DNA of 64,000 nucleotides from Opitutia bacterium UBA7350 (GCA_949524905.1 CATINC010000017.1:124001-188000), one strand, 5' to 3'; counted from the stretch's first letter, positions 37,456 to 47,836 are shown. Program-made: numbers and translations. Notes: generated by a model from the letters alone, not told the origin.

Positions 37456-39639
37456 ATGCTACTTTACGGACTACCCTTACTTGATATACTTGTTATCGTC
37501 GCATATTTCCTTGTGGTGCTGTGGATTGGCTATCGGGCCATGCAACGCATCAATAGTTCGGAGGATTATTTTCTAGCAGGGCGAAAATTTGGTAAGGGGA
37601 TTCAAACTTTTGCTGCTTTTGGGCAGGGAACCAGCGCGGAATCGGCAGTTACAACTACTACGATGGTAAGTACTAACGGGGCCGCCGGCATCGGTATGAG
37701 CCTGATCAGTGGAATTATTACGATGCCCGTTTTTTGGATGACGACCATGTGGTATCGCCGCTTGCGTTACCTCAGTCTGGCAGAATTTTTTGTAGAGCGA
37801 TACGGTTCAAAACGCATGGCAGGCTTTTATGCCGTCATCCAAACCCTACTCTTTATGATTGTTGCGGCGACTGGATTTACCGCGATGTCAAAGACCGTGG
37901 CGGCAATAGCGGAAAAGCCAGAGGTCGCTCTTACTCAGATCGAACAGGAAGAACGAGCTTTGGCGACCGAGCTACAGGGATTACAGGAGAAGGATTATCG
38001 CTTATTAACGGAGAAGGAGTTGGATCGAATGGACGAACTAGGGGCGATGAGTCCACGCTCAAATTTCAGTACCATTAATCGCACTTATTTAACGCTAGGG
38101 CTTGCAATTGTCATTTTGCTTTATGCGGTTTCGGGTGGTTTAGAAGCGGCTTTCATAACGGATATGATTCAGGGGATCTTTATCATTTTGCTAACTCTGA
38201 TGCTCATTCCCTTTGCGATGGCAAAGATCAATTCAGTATATGAAGTGGAAGGGGTCATGGGAACCTTTACCGCCTTTCATGAAAATCTTCCGGAGGCGTT
38301 TTTTCAAGTGCTGGGTTCCCCAAGTCTTCCACAGTTCACTTGGTATTTCATCGTCGCTTTTGGTCTATTGTTCATGGTCAATACTGGAGTGCAAGCCAAC
38401 CAGCTCACGGCAGCAGGTTCTGCAAAAGATGATGAAACCGCTCGTATCGGATTTTTGACAGGCATTTTCATTAAGCGTTATTGCAGCGTTATTTGGGGCT
38501 TTCTCGCAATGATGACCCTGTTGCTTTATGGTGCGAAGGTGAGTGACCCGGACATGGTATGGGGGATGGCGACCCGCGATCTTTTGCCGACGGGTCTGGT
38601 GGGTCTTATGATTGCTTGCTTGATGGCAGCGCTGATGTCGACCGCTGACGCGCTTATGCTGACGAGTTCCTCGCTTTTGACGAACAATGTCTACAAGCCT
38701 CTTTTTCCAAACAAAAGTGATCGCCACTATATTTTCATGGGGCGTTTATTTTGCCTAGCTTACATTATTGGCGGGGTTTCAATTGCATTGGTGCTGGATG
38801 ATGTCTTTACGCTTTTTCTGTTTATGATTACCTTTAATTCGGTGATTGCGGCGGCCTTTTGGTTGGGGATGGTCTGGCGGCGAGCGAGTCGATCTGCCGC
38901 ATGGGTTTCTATCATTGTAACGACACTTTTTACCTTACTTTTGCCGATATTCTTACCGCTTTTGCCGGGTGTTCGTAGTGATGAAAATTTATTAAAGGAA
39001 ACCGAGGGATATGCGGTGGAGCGGGTTTATGTCTCAAAAGAATACGACGTGCGCTCGCGTGCAAGTGAGATTGCGGTATGGGATGCGTTGAATGCGGCTG
39101 GTAAAGCGGAGGGGTTGCGTCCTCAAGCCCTCGCTCTGGGGGAAAAATTTGTTAAGAATGACTATGTTCAGTCTCGCAGCATCTTCTGGCAAAAAGGCAT
39201 CGTTAAGGATTCAAATGGAGTGAGTGTGGGGAGTGGCATGTTAAAGGTTGAGTTGGTTTTGCTAGATTGGTTGGGTTTCAAACTAGAAGAGAATAAATAC
39301 GCACTCAATGAGACCATTACCGCAGTCTGCAGATTGGTGATTCCGTTTGGATTACTGGTCTTTATATCCTGCTTCACTCGGGGTGAGGAATCGAGGCGCT
39401 TGGATTTTTTCTTTGCTCGACTTCGCACGCCTGCTTTGGCGGATCATGAGCGGGACGCAATTGAAGTAGACCGTGTCCGCCAAAATCCAGCACGGTGCGA
39501 TGAACTGCGTCTCTTTCCTGGGACAAACTGGGAATTTCGTAAATGGACAAGTGCTGACTGGAAAGGGCAGGGAATGGTATTCTTAGCAGGCGGTGGCGTG
39601 ATAGTCCTGCTATACTTGCTTTTAACGATCGGCGGCTGA
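37456..39639 (+). CDS. SSS-family sodium:solute symporter with large soluble insertions
   Basis: This 727-residue membrane protein starts MLLYGLPLLDILVIVAYFLV and shows the SSS core (ISSTDYFLAGR-like segment SSEDYFLAGRKFGKG; MSTADALMLTSSSLLTNN). It is longer than typical 500-600-residue members because of a charged loop of about 60 residues around 145-210 (EEERALATELQGLQEKDYRL region), a soluble segment around 515-610 and a cytoplasmic C-terminal stretch before a last membrane helix. It probably imports a sugar or oligosaccharide for the cytoplasmic GH2 enzyme encoded 54 bp upstream. The GH141-like gene follows after 16 bp. Confidence 0.9.
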   Translation: MLLYGLPLLDILVIVAYFLVVLWIGYRAMQRINSSEDYFLAGRKFGKGIQTFAAFGQGTSAESAVTTTTMVSTNGAAGIGMSLISGIITMPVFWMTTMWYRRLRYLSLAEFFVERYGSKRMAGFYAVIQTLLFMIVAATGFTAMSKTVAAIAEKPEVALTQIEQEERALATELQGLQEKDYRLLTEKELDRMDELGAMSPRSNFSTINRTYLTLGLAIVILLYAVSGGLEAAFITDMIQGIFIILLTLMLIPFAMAKINSVYEVEGVMGTFTAFHENLPEAFFQVLGSPSLPQFTWYFIVAFGLLFMVNTGVQANQLTAAGSAKDDETARIGFLTGIFIKRYCSVIWGFLAMMTLLLYGAKVSDPDMVWGMATRDLLPTGLVGLMIACLMAALMSTADALMLTSSSLLTNNVYKPLFPNKSDRHYIFMGRLFCLAYIIGGVSIALVLDDVFTLFLFMITFNSVIAAAFWLGMVWRRASRSAAWVSIIVTTLFTLLLPIFLPLLPGVRSDENLLKETEGYAVERVYVSKEYDVRSRASEIAVWDALNAAGKAEGLRPQALALGEKFVKNDYVQSRSIFWQKGIVKDSNGVSVGSGMLKVELVLLDWLGFKLEENKYALNETITAVCRLVIPFGLLVFISCFTRGEESRRLDFFFARLRTPALADHERDAIEVDRVRQNPARCDELRLFPGTNWEFRKWTSADWKGQGMVFLAGGGVIVLLYLLLTIGG

Positions 39640-39655
39640 TTTTTTGTTTATTTAA

Positions 39656-42067
39656 ATGGTTATGAGGAATCGATTGTTTCAAAATCTCCACTGGTTAATT
39701 CAAGCTTTTCTGCTTGGGGCTTTCATGACTTACCTTGGTTGCGGGAAAGTGCCTTCCAAGGCTCAAGAAGAGGATTCTCTCCAGCAGCCATCTGTGAGTG
39801 AAACTCCGCTGACGACGGCTACTGCGGAGACAACAGCAGGGCAAAAAGACAAGTCAGGTGTTTCAAATACTTCTGAAAAGAATCGCCCGTTACATGTTGC
39901 TCTGGATGCTGCAGAGGGTGGCGATGGATCGGAGCGGGCGCCCTTTATCTCGATTGAAGCGGCGCTTACTTTTATTAAGGCTAATGGCTCAGCCGCTGGC
40001 ACAACAGTTTATTTGCACAATGGAGTATATCGCCTGCCAAAGACACTCACTCTTTCCAGATCTTTTTCAGGTAGAGAAGATGCACCCTTTACAATTGAAG
40101 CGCTTGAGGCTGGAAAGGTAACTTTGACGAGATCGGTTGAAGTACCTGCCGAGCGATTCTTGCGATTGAAGGATCCTACTAGGATCAATCTTTTGGGGCG
40201 GCAGGCGAAGTTGGCAGTTCGGGTTGTAGATTTGAGCGATCTATCCGTTGCAAAATCATTCAGTGGTTCCGGAGGGCGGTTCATCGTCACCTGTAATGGG
40301 CATAATTTAATGCAGGCACGTTGGCCAAATAAAGGCTTTGCCCATATGGATGACATTCTTGATAGCGGGGTTGTTTTTACGGAGGGCAGGACCCTCGGCA
40401 CACGCCCAAAAGGAAGTGTGGAAAAGCCAATCGGTGGGGTCTTTAATTCTCAAGAGCAGTGGCAGGGAGACTGGGCAGCGGAGTTAGCTCTGAGCATGGG
40501 GCATCCCAAGGTTTTTGGCTACTTCTACTATGATTGGCACTTTGAAAAGAATCAGTTGGCAAAAATAACTCCGCAGCAAGAGTTGCAACTGGTAGGATCG
40601 ACTCGTTACGGAGTGGGGGGGCATGAAAAAATCCCACGCCGTTTCTATGTCTCGGGCTTGCTTTCAGAATTAGATCAACCGGGCGAGTGGTTCTTCGACT
40701 CAAAAACAAAACATTTATATGTGTGGCCTATTGGGCGCGAAGCGAATCTTGAAATAGGGGGTAATGGGAAGTTGATTCATTTTAAGGACGCGGAATTCGT
40801 TGCGCTTAAGGGTTTGGTTCTGGAAGGTGCAAAAGAGGGTGTCTTTATAGAAGGGGGCAAAAACGTTGTTATTGCGGGTTGCAAGCTCAGGAACCTATCC
40901 CGATATGGCATTTACTTGTCTGGGGGTCGAAGCCATCGCGTGCAGTCGTGTGATATCTATAATGTGGATGTGCCGATTGAGGCACGTGGGACAATGCCGA
41001 ATGATTATGAGTGGGATAATTCGGGTGATTTACCTAAAATCATTCCAGATGCTTATACCATTACTAACAACCATATTTATAATTGCCGCAGTAATCGTGG
41101 GGTGCGCCTTGAGGGTGTAGGCATATTATTTTCGCACAATCTGGTGCACGATCTTCCGGGTCACGCTGTCTATTGGGGTGGAAATGATAACATTTTCGAA
41201 TACAATGAATACTTCAACTTACTGAAAGAATTGGGCGATGGCGGGGTGACTTATACCGGAGCGCAATGGCACAGTCACGGAAATGAGCAGCGCTTTAATT
41301 TTACCCATCACATCTTTTCATTGCCCGGGGCGCATCCGGTCAATGGCTTCTATATTGACGACCTCGATCAAGGAGACCGAATCCATGGTAATGTATTTTT
41401 CAAAGTGGGTTACCGCAGTGTTATTTTCAACGGGGGTTCAGCCGTTGAGGCCACCAACAATATCTTTATTTCAAATTACATCAACGTCTACCAGACTGGT
41501 ATATGGGGTGAAGGTTATAAGGAGAAGCGACCACTTTATGATGCCGGTCATTTAAAAAGAGGCGATAAGGTAGACTTCTGGTGGCGCACAGAACAGGTGG
41601 TCGGTCCGGGCGGATGGGCGCATGCTCCGTGGGACAAAGCTTACCCTCAATTTCAGCGAGCCATGGAGGCAGACCCTTACGCACCCCATTTCACGCTTAT
41701 TGCCAGCAATTATGAAATGATGACTGAGAAAGATGCGATTTGGCTGCGAGAGGTGCCAGATGGTTCGGTAGATTTTGAGCCGATGTTGCCCATTCAGGCG
41801 GACGCTTTTGTTAATCCTTACGCTATGGATTTTTCCTTTAAGCCTGAGTTTGAAGGTGCTTCTGGGTTTGAGCGCATCCCTTTCGAGAAAATTGGACTGG
41901 TGGCGGACCATTATCGTCGCGACCCGCCAAACAAAGCGCGGTATCGAACGCAAGTTCGCCTCAAAAACTTATCGCGTTCATCATACGATCCTGAAGCCAC
42001 TTACGATCCTAAGACCATGAATGACTTGCTTTACCCTTCACCTGCTTACCTGCGAGGCAAAGATTAA
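39656..42067 (+). CDS. Exported GH141-like beta-helix glycosidase, possible lipoprotein
   Basis: This 803-residue protein has an N-terminal hydrophobic segment ending in MTYLGCGK; the Cys near residue 29 could be lipidated, though the lipobox is imperfect. A Ser/Thr/Glu-rich linker (about 30-80) leads to a right-handed beta-helix domain closely related in layout to the N-terminal half of the fusion at 19112-22825. Both share an ARWPNKGF/ARWPNQGF segment, a DQPGEWF/DHPGEYY turn and GVGILFSHN-type helix coils. It is probably a GH141-like fucosidase or xylanase. Start ATG 39656 is used; ATG 39662 is equally possible. It is the last gene of the LacI-regulated operon and converges on a sulfatase. 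Confidence 0.82.
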   Translation: MVMRNRLFQNLHWLIQAFLLGAFMTYLGCGKVPSKAQEEDSLQQPSVSETPLTTATAETTAGQKDKSGVSNTSEKNRPLHVALDAAEGGDGSERAPFISIEAALTFIKANGSAAGTTVYLHNGVYRLPKTLTLSRSFSGREDAPFTIEALEAGKVTLTRSVEVPAERFLRLKDPTRINLLGRQAKLAVRVVDLSDLSVAKSFSGSGGRFIVTCNGHNLMQARWPNKGFAHMDDILDSGVVFTEGRTLGTRPKGSVEKPIGGVFNSQEQWQGDWAAELALSMGHPKVFGYFYYDWHFEKNQLAKITPQQELQLVGSTRYGVGGHEKIPRRFYVSGLLSELDQPGEWFFDSKTKHLYVWPIGREANLEIGGNGKLIHFKDAEFVALKGLVLEGAKEGVFIEGGKNVVIAGCKLRNLSRYGIYLSGGRSHRVQSCDIYNVDVPIEARGTMPNDYEWDNSGDLPKIIPDAYTITNNHIYNCRSNRGVRLEGVGILFSHNLVHDLPGHAVYWGGNDNIFEYNEYFNLLKELGDGGVTYTGAQWHSHGNEQRFNFTHHIFSLPGAHPVNGFYIDDLDQGDRIHGNVFFKVGYRSVIFNGGSAVEATNNIFISNYINVYQTGIWGEGYKEKRPLYDAGHLKRGDKVDFWWRTEQVVGPGGWAHAPWDKAYPQFQRAMEADPYAPHFTLIASNYEMMTEKDAIWLREVPDGSVDFEPMLPIQADAFVNPYAMDFSFKPEFEGASGFERIPFEKIGLVADHYRRDPPNKARYRTQVRLKNLSRSSYDPEATYDPKTMNDLLYPSPAYLRGKD

Positions 42068-42104
42068 ATTCATGGGGGAGGGTGGTCCTGTGCGTAATTA
42101 CACT

Positions 42105-43676
42105 TTATTTTGGCGATGCGCTACCCCACCAGTCTTCATTAGGCACAAAATCAGGTCTAAGATAAGCGGCACTTCTTTTTTCTAACCAATCATGCACTTT
42201 GTTGGCATGATGCTCGAGGTATTCTTCCAATAGTTCAGTTTTAAAACGTGGGTCTCGCTGTGGCATTTTTGCACTGGTTTCATCGAGCCACCGATCGAGT
42301 TTCTTTCTTAGCTCTATAACCTGCTCGGGTTTTTTGGTTGCCAAATCAACACGCTCACCCATGTCAGTAAGGAGGTCGTAAAGCTCATCCCGACCATCCT
42401 CATGGTAGTGAATGAGTTTGTAATTCCCACTTCGAATGACGGAAGAGGGTTCACCACCCTGATTGCCGTAGTGGGGATAATGCCAAAAAAGATCCCGATC
42501 TGGAAGAGGTTCACCTCTCAGGAGCGGTGCTAGGCTAAGGCCATCCTTATGTTGTTCCGGTCGTGTCGGGAGGTTGGCTAATTCCAGCAAAGTGGGATAT
42601 ATATCCATATGAATAGCAAGCGCATCTGTAGTCGCATTTGAAAGCGCGTAGCCCGGCGCATGAAGATAGAAAGGCGCACGGGTACCACCCTCCCATTGGC
42701 GCCCTTTGCCGCCGCGTAAGGGAAAGCTACAGGTTGCATAGGCATCACCCGAGACCACGCCTCCGTTGTCGGAGGTAAAAATAACAATGGTATTTTTGTC
42801 CAATCCTGATGCTTTTAGTTGTGCCATTACGAGGCCTACGGCGTCGTCAAGGGTTTCCATCATCCCAGCATAAATAGGATTATCCTGGGCTGTTCGCACT
42901 GCACGTCTGCGGTCAAACTCAAAGCGGTCATTGTTTTTATGTAGCCCCATTTGCTCTGCTTTATCGCGATATTTTTTCCAGAGGCTCTGAGTTGTTTCCA
43001 CCGGGGCATGCACTGCGTAAAATGATAGAAATGCTAGAAAAGGTTGGCTCTTAGCGCTTTTTATAAAGTCGGCAGTATCCTGCGCTAGGCGCAGGGTTAG
43101 GGATTCGCCCTCCGCGCCCGTGTCCATTTTGGGGTTTTTCCATGGACCAAAAAAACCGCCCCAACCCCCCGGACCGCCCGAGGATATCCCGCCAATATTT
43201 TTATCAAATCCATGGTCTTCGGGTAAAGAACCTTCCGCTCCGAGATGCCATTTGCCCGCAAAGAAGGTGGTGTAGCCAGCCTCCTTGAATGCCTCCGCTA
43301 GCGTCACTTCCTCTGCGGGTAAATTCCTCTGGTAAGTACTGGTTAATACGGGATAACGAGCCTTATTGCCGTAGCCACTCGCAGAGCCAATCCATTGTGT
43401 AATACCGTGCCGCGGAGTTGCTTTACCGGTCATTATACTAGCACGCGATGGGCTACAAACTCTGGAGGCGCAATATGCTTGATTAAAGCGCAAGCTGGAT
43501 TGCGCTAGGAGATCAATGTGGGGGGTTTCATGAAATACACTTCCCTCGATTGCCAGATCAGAACGTGCGAGGTCATCGACTAAAAAAATTAGAATGTTAG
43601 GTTGTGTCTGCGTCTGGCAATAGAGGATTCCTGCTAAAAAAAGAAAGGGGCTTACTATGGAAAGGGGGTGGAGCAT
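42105..43676 (-). CDS. Secreted type I sulfatase (formylglycine-dependent)
   Basis: This 523-residue exported sulfatase has a signal peptide (residues 1-22) then PNILIFLVDDLARSD with metal-binding Asp residues. The formylglycine motif is CSPSRASIMTGK near residue 75, with Cys to be converted. GKWHLGAEGSLPEDHGF and the FTSDNGG metal site are present. It is longer than the other sulfatase (464 aa), and the two share little beyond the core motifs, so they probably cut different sulfate positions. It is transcribed alone, 165 bp downstream of fucU on the same strand, and converges with the GH141-like gene. Confidence 0.94.
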   Translation of the reverse strand: MLHPLSIVSPFLFLAGILYCQTQTQPNILIFLVDDLARSDLAIEGSVFHETPHIDLLAQSSLRFNQAYCASRVCSPSRASIMTGKATPRHGITQWIGSASGYGNKARYPVLTSTYQRNLPAEEVTLAEAFKEAGYTTFFAGKWHLGAEGSLPEDHGFDKNIGGISSGGPGGWGGFFGPWKNPKMDTGAEGESLTLRLAQDTADFIKSAKSQPFLAFLSFYAVHAPVETTQSLWKKYRDKAEQMGLHKNNDRFEFDRRRAVRTAQDNPIYAGMMETLDDAVGLVMAQLKASGLDKNTIVIFTSDNGGVVSGDAYATCSFPLRGGKGRQWEGGTRAPFYLHAPGYALSNATTDALAIHMDIYPTLLELANLPTRPEQHKDGLSLAPLLRGEPLPDRDLFWHYPHYGNQGGEPSSVIRSGNYKLIHYHEDGRDELYDLLTDMGERVDLATKKPEQVIELRKKLDRWLDETSAKMPQRDPRFKTELLEEYLEHHANKVHDWLEKRSAAYLRPDFVPNEDWWGSASPK

Positions 43677-43841
43677 AGTGTTTGCTGGAACTGGTTAAAT
43701 GAATTTAAGGATATAGATTTATAGAGCGGCTTCTCTTGAATTTTTCTTATTGAAAGGATTTTGAAAAGAGCAGCACGACGATGTTTTAGAAAAAGTTGAT
43801 CATGAACGAGTGAACTTCGCAGAAGTTGGCTTCTCAGTCAT

Positions 43842-44270
43842 TTATGGGGTCACGCCTTTTTTGAGGAGGAGGTTACCGTATTTAGCGGTCTCTCCGGTCA
43901 TGACTATCGCGAAGGATTCTTGGGCGAGGTCGTAGAATTCAAAGCGGCCGACTCGTGCAATAGCGGGGGCCTGGGGGGCGTGTTTTTCGATGGCGGCACG
44001 GTAGTCGGTTTCAACTTTAAGATCGAGGGTATCGCCTTCGACGGCCGCCATCATGATGAGGGGATCGGGTACGTAGGCGTCGAGTTCAAAGAGGGGGAGG
44101 ATGCCATTGAGGAGATCGGGTATGCTGAGTCCGTCGGCGCGGAGGATGTTTTCGTTGAGGGTTTCGCCAGGAAAATGGGCATCCGCAAGGATGATGGTAT
44201 CGCCGTGACCCATGCGTGCGAGGGTGGCGAGGAGTTCGGGAGAGAGGAGAGGTGAAATTCCTTTGAGCAT
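43842..44270 (-). CDS. fucU: L-fucose mutarotase FucU (RbsD/FucU family)
   Basis: This 142-residue protein, against 140 in E. coli FucU, interconverts alpha- and beta-L-fucose so that the isomerase receives the right anomer. The family signature [16 protein letters not shown] is near residue 20 and the substrate-loop Tyr residues occur near the C-terminus ([20 protein letters not shown]). It is the last gene of the fucose operon, 4 bp after the nucleotidyltransferase-kinase gene. The GC-rich codon use matches that of the preceding operon genes. Confidence 0.93.
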   Translation of the reverse strand: MLKGISPLLSPELLATLARMGHGDTIILADAHFPGETLNENILRADGLSIPDLLNGILPLFELDAYVPDPLIMMAAVEGDTLDLKVETDYRAAIEKHAPQAPAIARVGRFEFYDLAQESFAIVMTGETAKYGNLLLKKGVTP

Positions 44271-44274
44271 ATTA

Positions 44275-45363
44275 TTATGAGGTGGATTTTAAATAAGGTT
44301 CGATGGCGAGGGCAGCTTCGTTGTTTGTGACGAAAGCGTCGCGATCTTTTTGTTCGGCAAAGAGATAGAGGGCGTAACCGCCGTAACCGCCGCCACAGTA
44401 TTTCGCCGCAAGAGCGCTGGCTTCCTCAGGCAAGGCTTGCATGCCTTCGTTGAGTTGGGTTTGGTAACTGATTTGAATAGCTTTCGCTAGTTGTTGGAGA
44501 TCGTTATCATCAACGGCTCGGGCCGCAAGTTTACCCGCCGTTTCGATACGGTCGTAATCGCGTTGGATATCTACGGTGCTGGGGGTGTTGTGATCGGAGC
44601 CAGTATAGAGGAGCGCCATCTTTCCTTGGAGGAGTTCGCCGTCTCGTTTGAGTGCTAGCTCTGGTCGAGGACCACTTTTCCAGACGCAGAGTCCGGTTTC
44701 GGTAATAATAGCAGGATCCTGCCAGCCGACGCCAAGGTCGAGTTCGCTCAGGACCCCAGATTTTCCGTTAAGAAGAGCCCAAGCGCCGCTGCCGCCAAGT
44801 CCGGAACGTTTCTCGTATTGCCAGTCTTGTAGTGAAACGGTTGGGGAGACTGCACAATTAACGATAAAAGCGCCTTGGCGGGCAAAGCGAGGTACGTCGA
44901 GCCAGCCGCCACCAAAATCTACGCGAACGGGGGCGTGATCGGGGGCTTGAATCCACTTAACGATTCCGGAGGTTGAAACGGTTTTAAATTTGGGCGGGGT
45001 CTTTGGAAGTTTAATGTATTGAGTGCCGATTTCTTGACAGAGCGCCTTTTTGATTCCTTCGTGCTGATCATCTTCGGTGACCGCAAGAATATCGGGGCGG
45101 ATGCGGCGAAAATGATCCTGAAAGTCGAGGCCAAGGGTATCGTTTTCTCCAACTAACGCGTCATCGACCACGGAGAGGTTGCGAAGGAGTTCGAGTTTAT
45201 GTTCCTGCGGAAGAGAGGAGCGTCGTTCTTTATGCTGCCAAAGGACATCATCTGAAGCAAAACAAACGGTGAGGTGATCACCAAGGGCGCGGGCTTCGCT
45301 GAAGAATTGAATATGACCTGCGTGGATGATGTCGTAACAGCCAGATACAAATATTTTTTTCAT
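44275..45363 (-). CDS. Nucleotidyltransferase-GHMP sugar kinase fusion in the fucose operon
   Basis: This is a 362-residue cytoplasmic protein with two domains. Residues about 1-137 are a cytidylyltransferase-like fold ([20 protein letters not shown] with the HxGH nucleotide motif; VSTSGIVKW as the ISTTxI equivalent). Residues about 142-362 are a compact GHMP kinase with the substrate motif [19 protein letters not shown] loop [12 protein letters not shown] and [15 protein letters not shown]. The first kinase motif resembles the fucokinase half of FKP proteins. It may phosphorylate L-fucose or L-fuculose, possibly followed by nucleotidyl transfer; this is inferred. No other fucose kinase is in the window. 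It sits between the SGNH hydrolase and fucU with 13- and 4-bp gaps. Confidence 0.82.
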   Translation of the reverse strand: MKKIFVSGCYDIIHAGHIQFFSEARALGDHLTVCFASDDVLWQHKERRSSLPQEHKLELLRNLSVVDDALVGENDTLGLDFQDHFRRIRPDILAVTEDDQHEGIKKALCQEIGTQYIKLPKTPPKFKTVSTSGIVKWIQAPDHAPVRVDFGGGWLDVPRFARQGAFIVNCAVSPTVSLQDWQYEKRSGLGGSGAWALLNGKSGVLSELDLGVGWQDPAIITETGLCVWKSGPRPELALKRDGELLQGKMALLYTGSDHNTPSTVDIQRDYDRIETAGKLAARAVDDNDLQQLAKAIQISYQTQLNEGMQALPEEASALAAKYCGGGYGGYALYLFAEQKDRDAFVTNNEAALAIEPYLKSTS

Positions 45364-45376
45364 AAGTTCGTTGGTA

Positions 45377-46030
45377 TTATGAGCGATTATGTTTCCAGTC
45401 GAATCCGATGCTGTCGAGGAAAGCTTTGGCGAGGATTAAGTGCCCTGTTTGATTTGGGTGAACCCGATCTTCAGCGAGGGTTTCCGAGGGTCGATATTTT
45501 AGGTAGGTATCGAAGGCTGCCTGCGTGTCAACGAGATGAGCGTTGAATTTAGCAGCAAGTTTTTTAACGATGGACCCGTAAGTATCCATCATGGCGCGCA
45601 TGGGATCGGTGGGCTTGCTCTCGATTAAGAACGGTGTAGCGAGTATTGGTTTTGTTTTCTTTGGAAGGTTTTGAAGGAGCTCGCGGTAGGTGGTTTCAAA
45701 TTGCTCTGGTGTGACGGGGGTTAGATCGTCGGGGGTGTCGAATTGTCGCCAGACGTCGTTGATGCCGATCATGAAGGAGAGCCAGTCGGGTTTATATATC
45801 TGGATGTCCTTTTGCCAACGGTCACGCAGGTCCGTTACACGGTTTCCATTTATGCCAGTATTTAAGATGCGGATCGCAGTTTTAGGATAGCTAGATGCGA
45901 GGAGGCAATCGATTAGTTTGACATATCCGTTTCCTAAGCCAGAGCCTGCACCGAGCGGATAGGAGCGTCCGCAATCGGTAATGGAATCTCCGGTGAAGAG
46001 GAGGGTTTGTCCTGTTTTAATTTGGAGCAT
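45377..46030 (-). CDS. Cytoplasmic SGNH/GDSL hydrolase
   Basis: This 217-residue esterase-like enzyme begins MLQIKTGQTLLFTGDSITDC; ATG 46030 is chosen because the longer frame overlaps fucI and lacks similarity. The SGNH blocks are all visible: GDSITD (Ser), GINGNRVTD (Gly/Asn), MIGINDVW (GxND) and the C-terminal DRVHPNQTGH (Asp-His). There is no signal peptide, so it should act inside the cell, perhaps deacetylating imported O-acetyl-fucose. It lies 4 bp after fucI and 13 bp before the kinase fusion, so it clearly belongs to the fucose operon. Confidence 0.88.
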   Translation of the reverse strand: MLQIKTGQTLLFTGDSITDCGRSYPLGAGSGLGNGYVKLIDCLLASSYPKTAIRILNTGINGNRVTDLRDRWQKDIQIYKPDWLSFMIGINDVWRQFDTPDDLTPVTPEQFETTYRELLQNLPKKTKPILATPFLIESKPTDPMRAMMDTYGSIVKKLAAKFNAHLVDTQAAFDTYLKYRPSETLAEDRVHPNQTGHLILAKAFLDSIGFDWKHNRS

Positions 46031-46034
46031 TTTT

Positions 46035-47819
46035 TCAGCGATACAATGGTCCGTAGGTCTGGCAAGCACGGAAGTCGGCTGCTTCAAGGTCGGCAGTGCC
46101 AAAGGCACGCCAAGCGCTGGGACGGAAGACGCGGGATTTCTCGATATTGTGCATATATACTGGAATGCGAAGCATCGCAGCGAGGCTGATATAGAGGTGT
46201 CCTACGTGTCCAGCCGTCATGACGCAGTGGTTGGCACCCCAACTGTTCATAACTTCATAGGTTGAGCTGAAGGCGCCCGAGCCCGTCAGGCGCGGAGCAA
46301 ACCAAGTGGTCGGCCAAGTGGGATTCGTACGTTGATCAAGAGCATCATGTATGGCGTCGGGAAGATCTACGGTCCAGCCTTCAGCAATTTGAAGGCAAGG
46401 ACCCAGACCAGCAGCGAGGTTTAGTCGAATCATCGTGGCATCCATGCCACCCTTAGTGCGGTAAAGAGTACTCATGCCTCCGCCAGGGAAGTACTCGCTA
46501 ACGGATGGGTGCCAGGTGGTGTTTTTTAAGCTGGCATGCATTTCTTCATCGGTGATTTCCCAATGGGGCTTCATGGTGGGTTTGCCATCTGTGCCGGTCT
46601 GATCGCCGGTGCCGTCAAGGGCAGCGGGTCCGGAGTTAATAAGGTGTAGGAGTCCGTCTTCGGCGGCGCCCTTGAGTTGGTAATTGTTGGCAACGCGAGC
46701 TACGGCATCGGGACTCCAGTAGGTGCGAAGATCGGCGAAGATTTGGGCACTGTTGGTGAGAAGTTGCCCGAAGAGCATACCAGCTCCATTGAGGGCGTCG
46801 TTTTCGGTAGCAACGATGTAGGGTGGGCGTTTCCCATTCCAGTCGAAGGAGGTGTTGAGAATGGCTTCCATGAAGTCGCCGTTTGGGAAGTGGTCGGTCC
46901 ATTGGCGCTGACCTTGAAAACCGGCTGCGATTGCATAGTGCCCCTGTGCTTGTTCGCCGAGTCCCATCTGGGCGAGCTTGGGGTTTCCGATCATGAGGTC
47001 GCGGGCGATGAGTGCCATTTTGATGGAATCCTCCCACTCCCTGTCGAGTTGTTTACGGCTGCGTTTTTGATCTTCGCTGTTGTAGTCGTCACCTTCGGGG
47101 CAATGAGCTTTGACCCACTCGAGGGCTTTTTTAAATTCTTCTGGGTCATAAGTGCCTTTGCTCATGCGTCCGACGAACTCAGTCATATCTATAGTTTCCA
47201 AGCGCATCCCGAGATGGTTTTCCCAAAAAGATGGGTCAACGACTGAACCTGCAATGCCCATGGAGGTGCCACCCATGGAGAGGTAAGCCTTACCGCGTAT
47301 GTAAGCTACCACGAGGCCGGCGCGGGCAAAGTTGAGGAGTTTTTCGATAACGTCTTCAGGGATATGGGTATCACCTGCTTCTTGTACGTCTTCACCGTAA
47401 ATACCAAATGCAGGGAGGCCTTTCTGGGTGTGTCCGGCAAGGGCTGCGGCGAGGTAAACTGCACCCGGTCGCTCGGTACCATTGAATCCCCAGACAGCTT
47501 TAGGACGATGGGGATCCATGTCCATAGTTTCAGAGCCGTAGCACCAGCAGGGTGTTACCGTCACACTGAGACCAACGCCGTCGCGTTGAAATTTTTCTTC
47601 ACAAGCAGCAGCTTCAAGTACGCCGCCGATATTGGAATCTGCAATCACGCATTCTACTGGCGATCCGTCAAGGTTACGGAGGTGATCGGTGTAGAGATCA
47701 GCGAGGCTTTGTGCCATTGCCATGGTACTGTCTTCGAGCGACTCGCGCACGCCGCCAAGACGGCCGTCTATGGTTGGACGGATGCCTATTTTGGGAAATT
47801 TGAAGGGATAGTTTTCCAT
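46035..47819 (-). CDS. fucI: L-fucose isomerase
   Basis: This 594-residue enzyme, close to 591 in E. coli, converts L-fucose to L-fuculose and acts as a Mn-dependent hexamer. ATG 47819 ([20 protein letters not shown]) is the correct start; a longer frame runs antisense-free into fucP sequence but has no family similarity. Metal and catalytic residues occur in [16 protein letters not shown], and the Glu/Asp pair is typical of FucI. The [20 protein letters not shown] segment is also characteristic. It is second in the fucose operon, 17 bp after fucP. Confidence 0.97.
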   Translation of the reverse strand: MENYPFKFPKIGIRPTIDGRLGGVRESLEDSTMAMAQSLADLYTDHLRNLDGSPVECVIADSNIGGVLEAAACEEKFQRDGVGLSVTVTPCWCYGSETMDMDPHRPKAVWGFNGTERPGAVYLAAALAGHTQKGLPAFGIYGEDVQEAGDTHIPEDVIEKLLNFARAGLVVAYIRGKAYLSMGGTSMGIAGSVVDPSFWENHLGMRLETIDMTEFVGRMSKGTYDPEEFKKALEWVKAHCPEGDDYNSEDQKRSRKQLDREWEDSIKMALIARDLMIGNPKLAQMGLGEQAQGHYAIAAGFQGQRQWTDHFPNGDFMEAILNTSFDWNGKRPPYIVATENDALNGAGMLFGQLLTNSAQIFADLRTYWSPDAVARVANNYQLKGAAEDGLLHLINSGPAALDGTGDQTGTDGKPTMKPHWEITDEEMHASLKNTTWHPSVSEYFPGGGMSTLYRTKGGMDATMIRLNLAAGLGPCLQIAEGWTVDLPDAIHDALDQRTNPTWPTTWFAPRLTGSGAFSSTYEVMNSWGANHCVMTAGHVGHLYISLAAMLRIPVYMHNIEKSRVFRPSAWRAFGTADLEAADFRACQTYGPLYR

Positions 47820-47836
47820 GGTTATTTTGATTTTAA

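Noticed and set aside
43805-43835. A terminator after fucU (AACTTC/GAAGTT hairpin at 43813-43827)
   Set aside because: The 6-bp stem is AT-rich and on the relevant strand the T-run is about 15 nt away, so it does not fit an intrinsic terminator.
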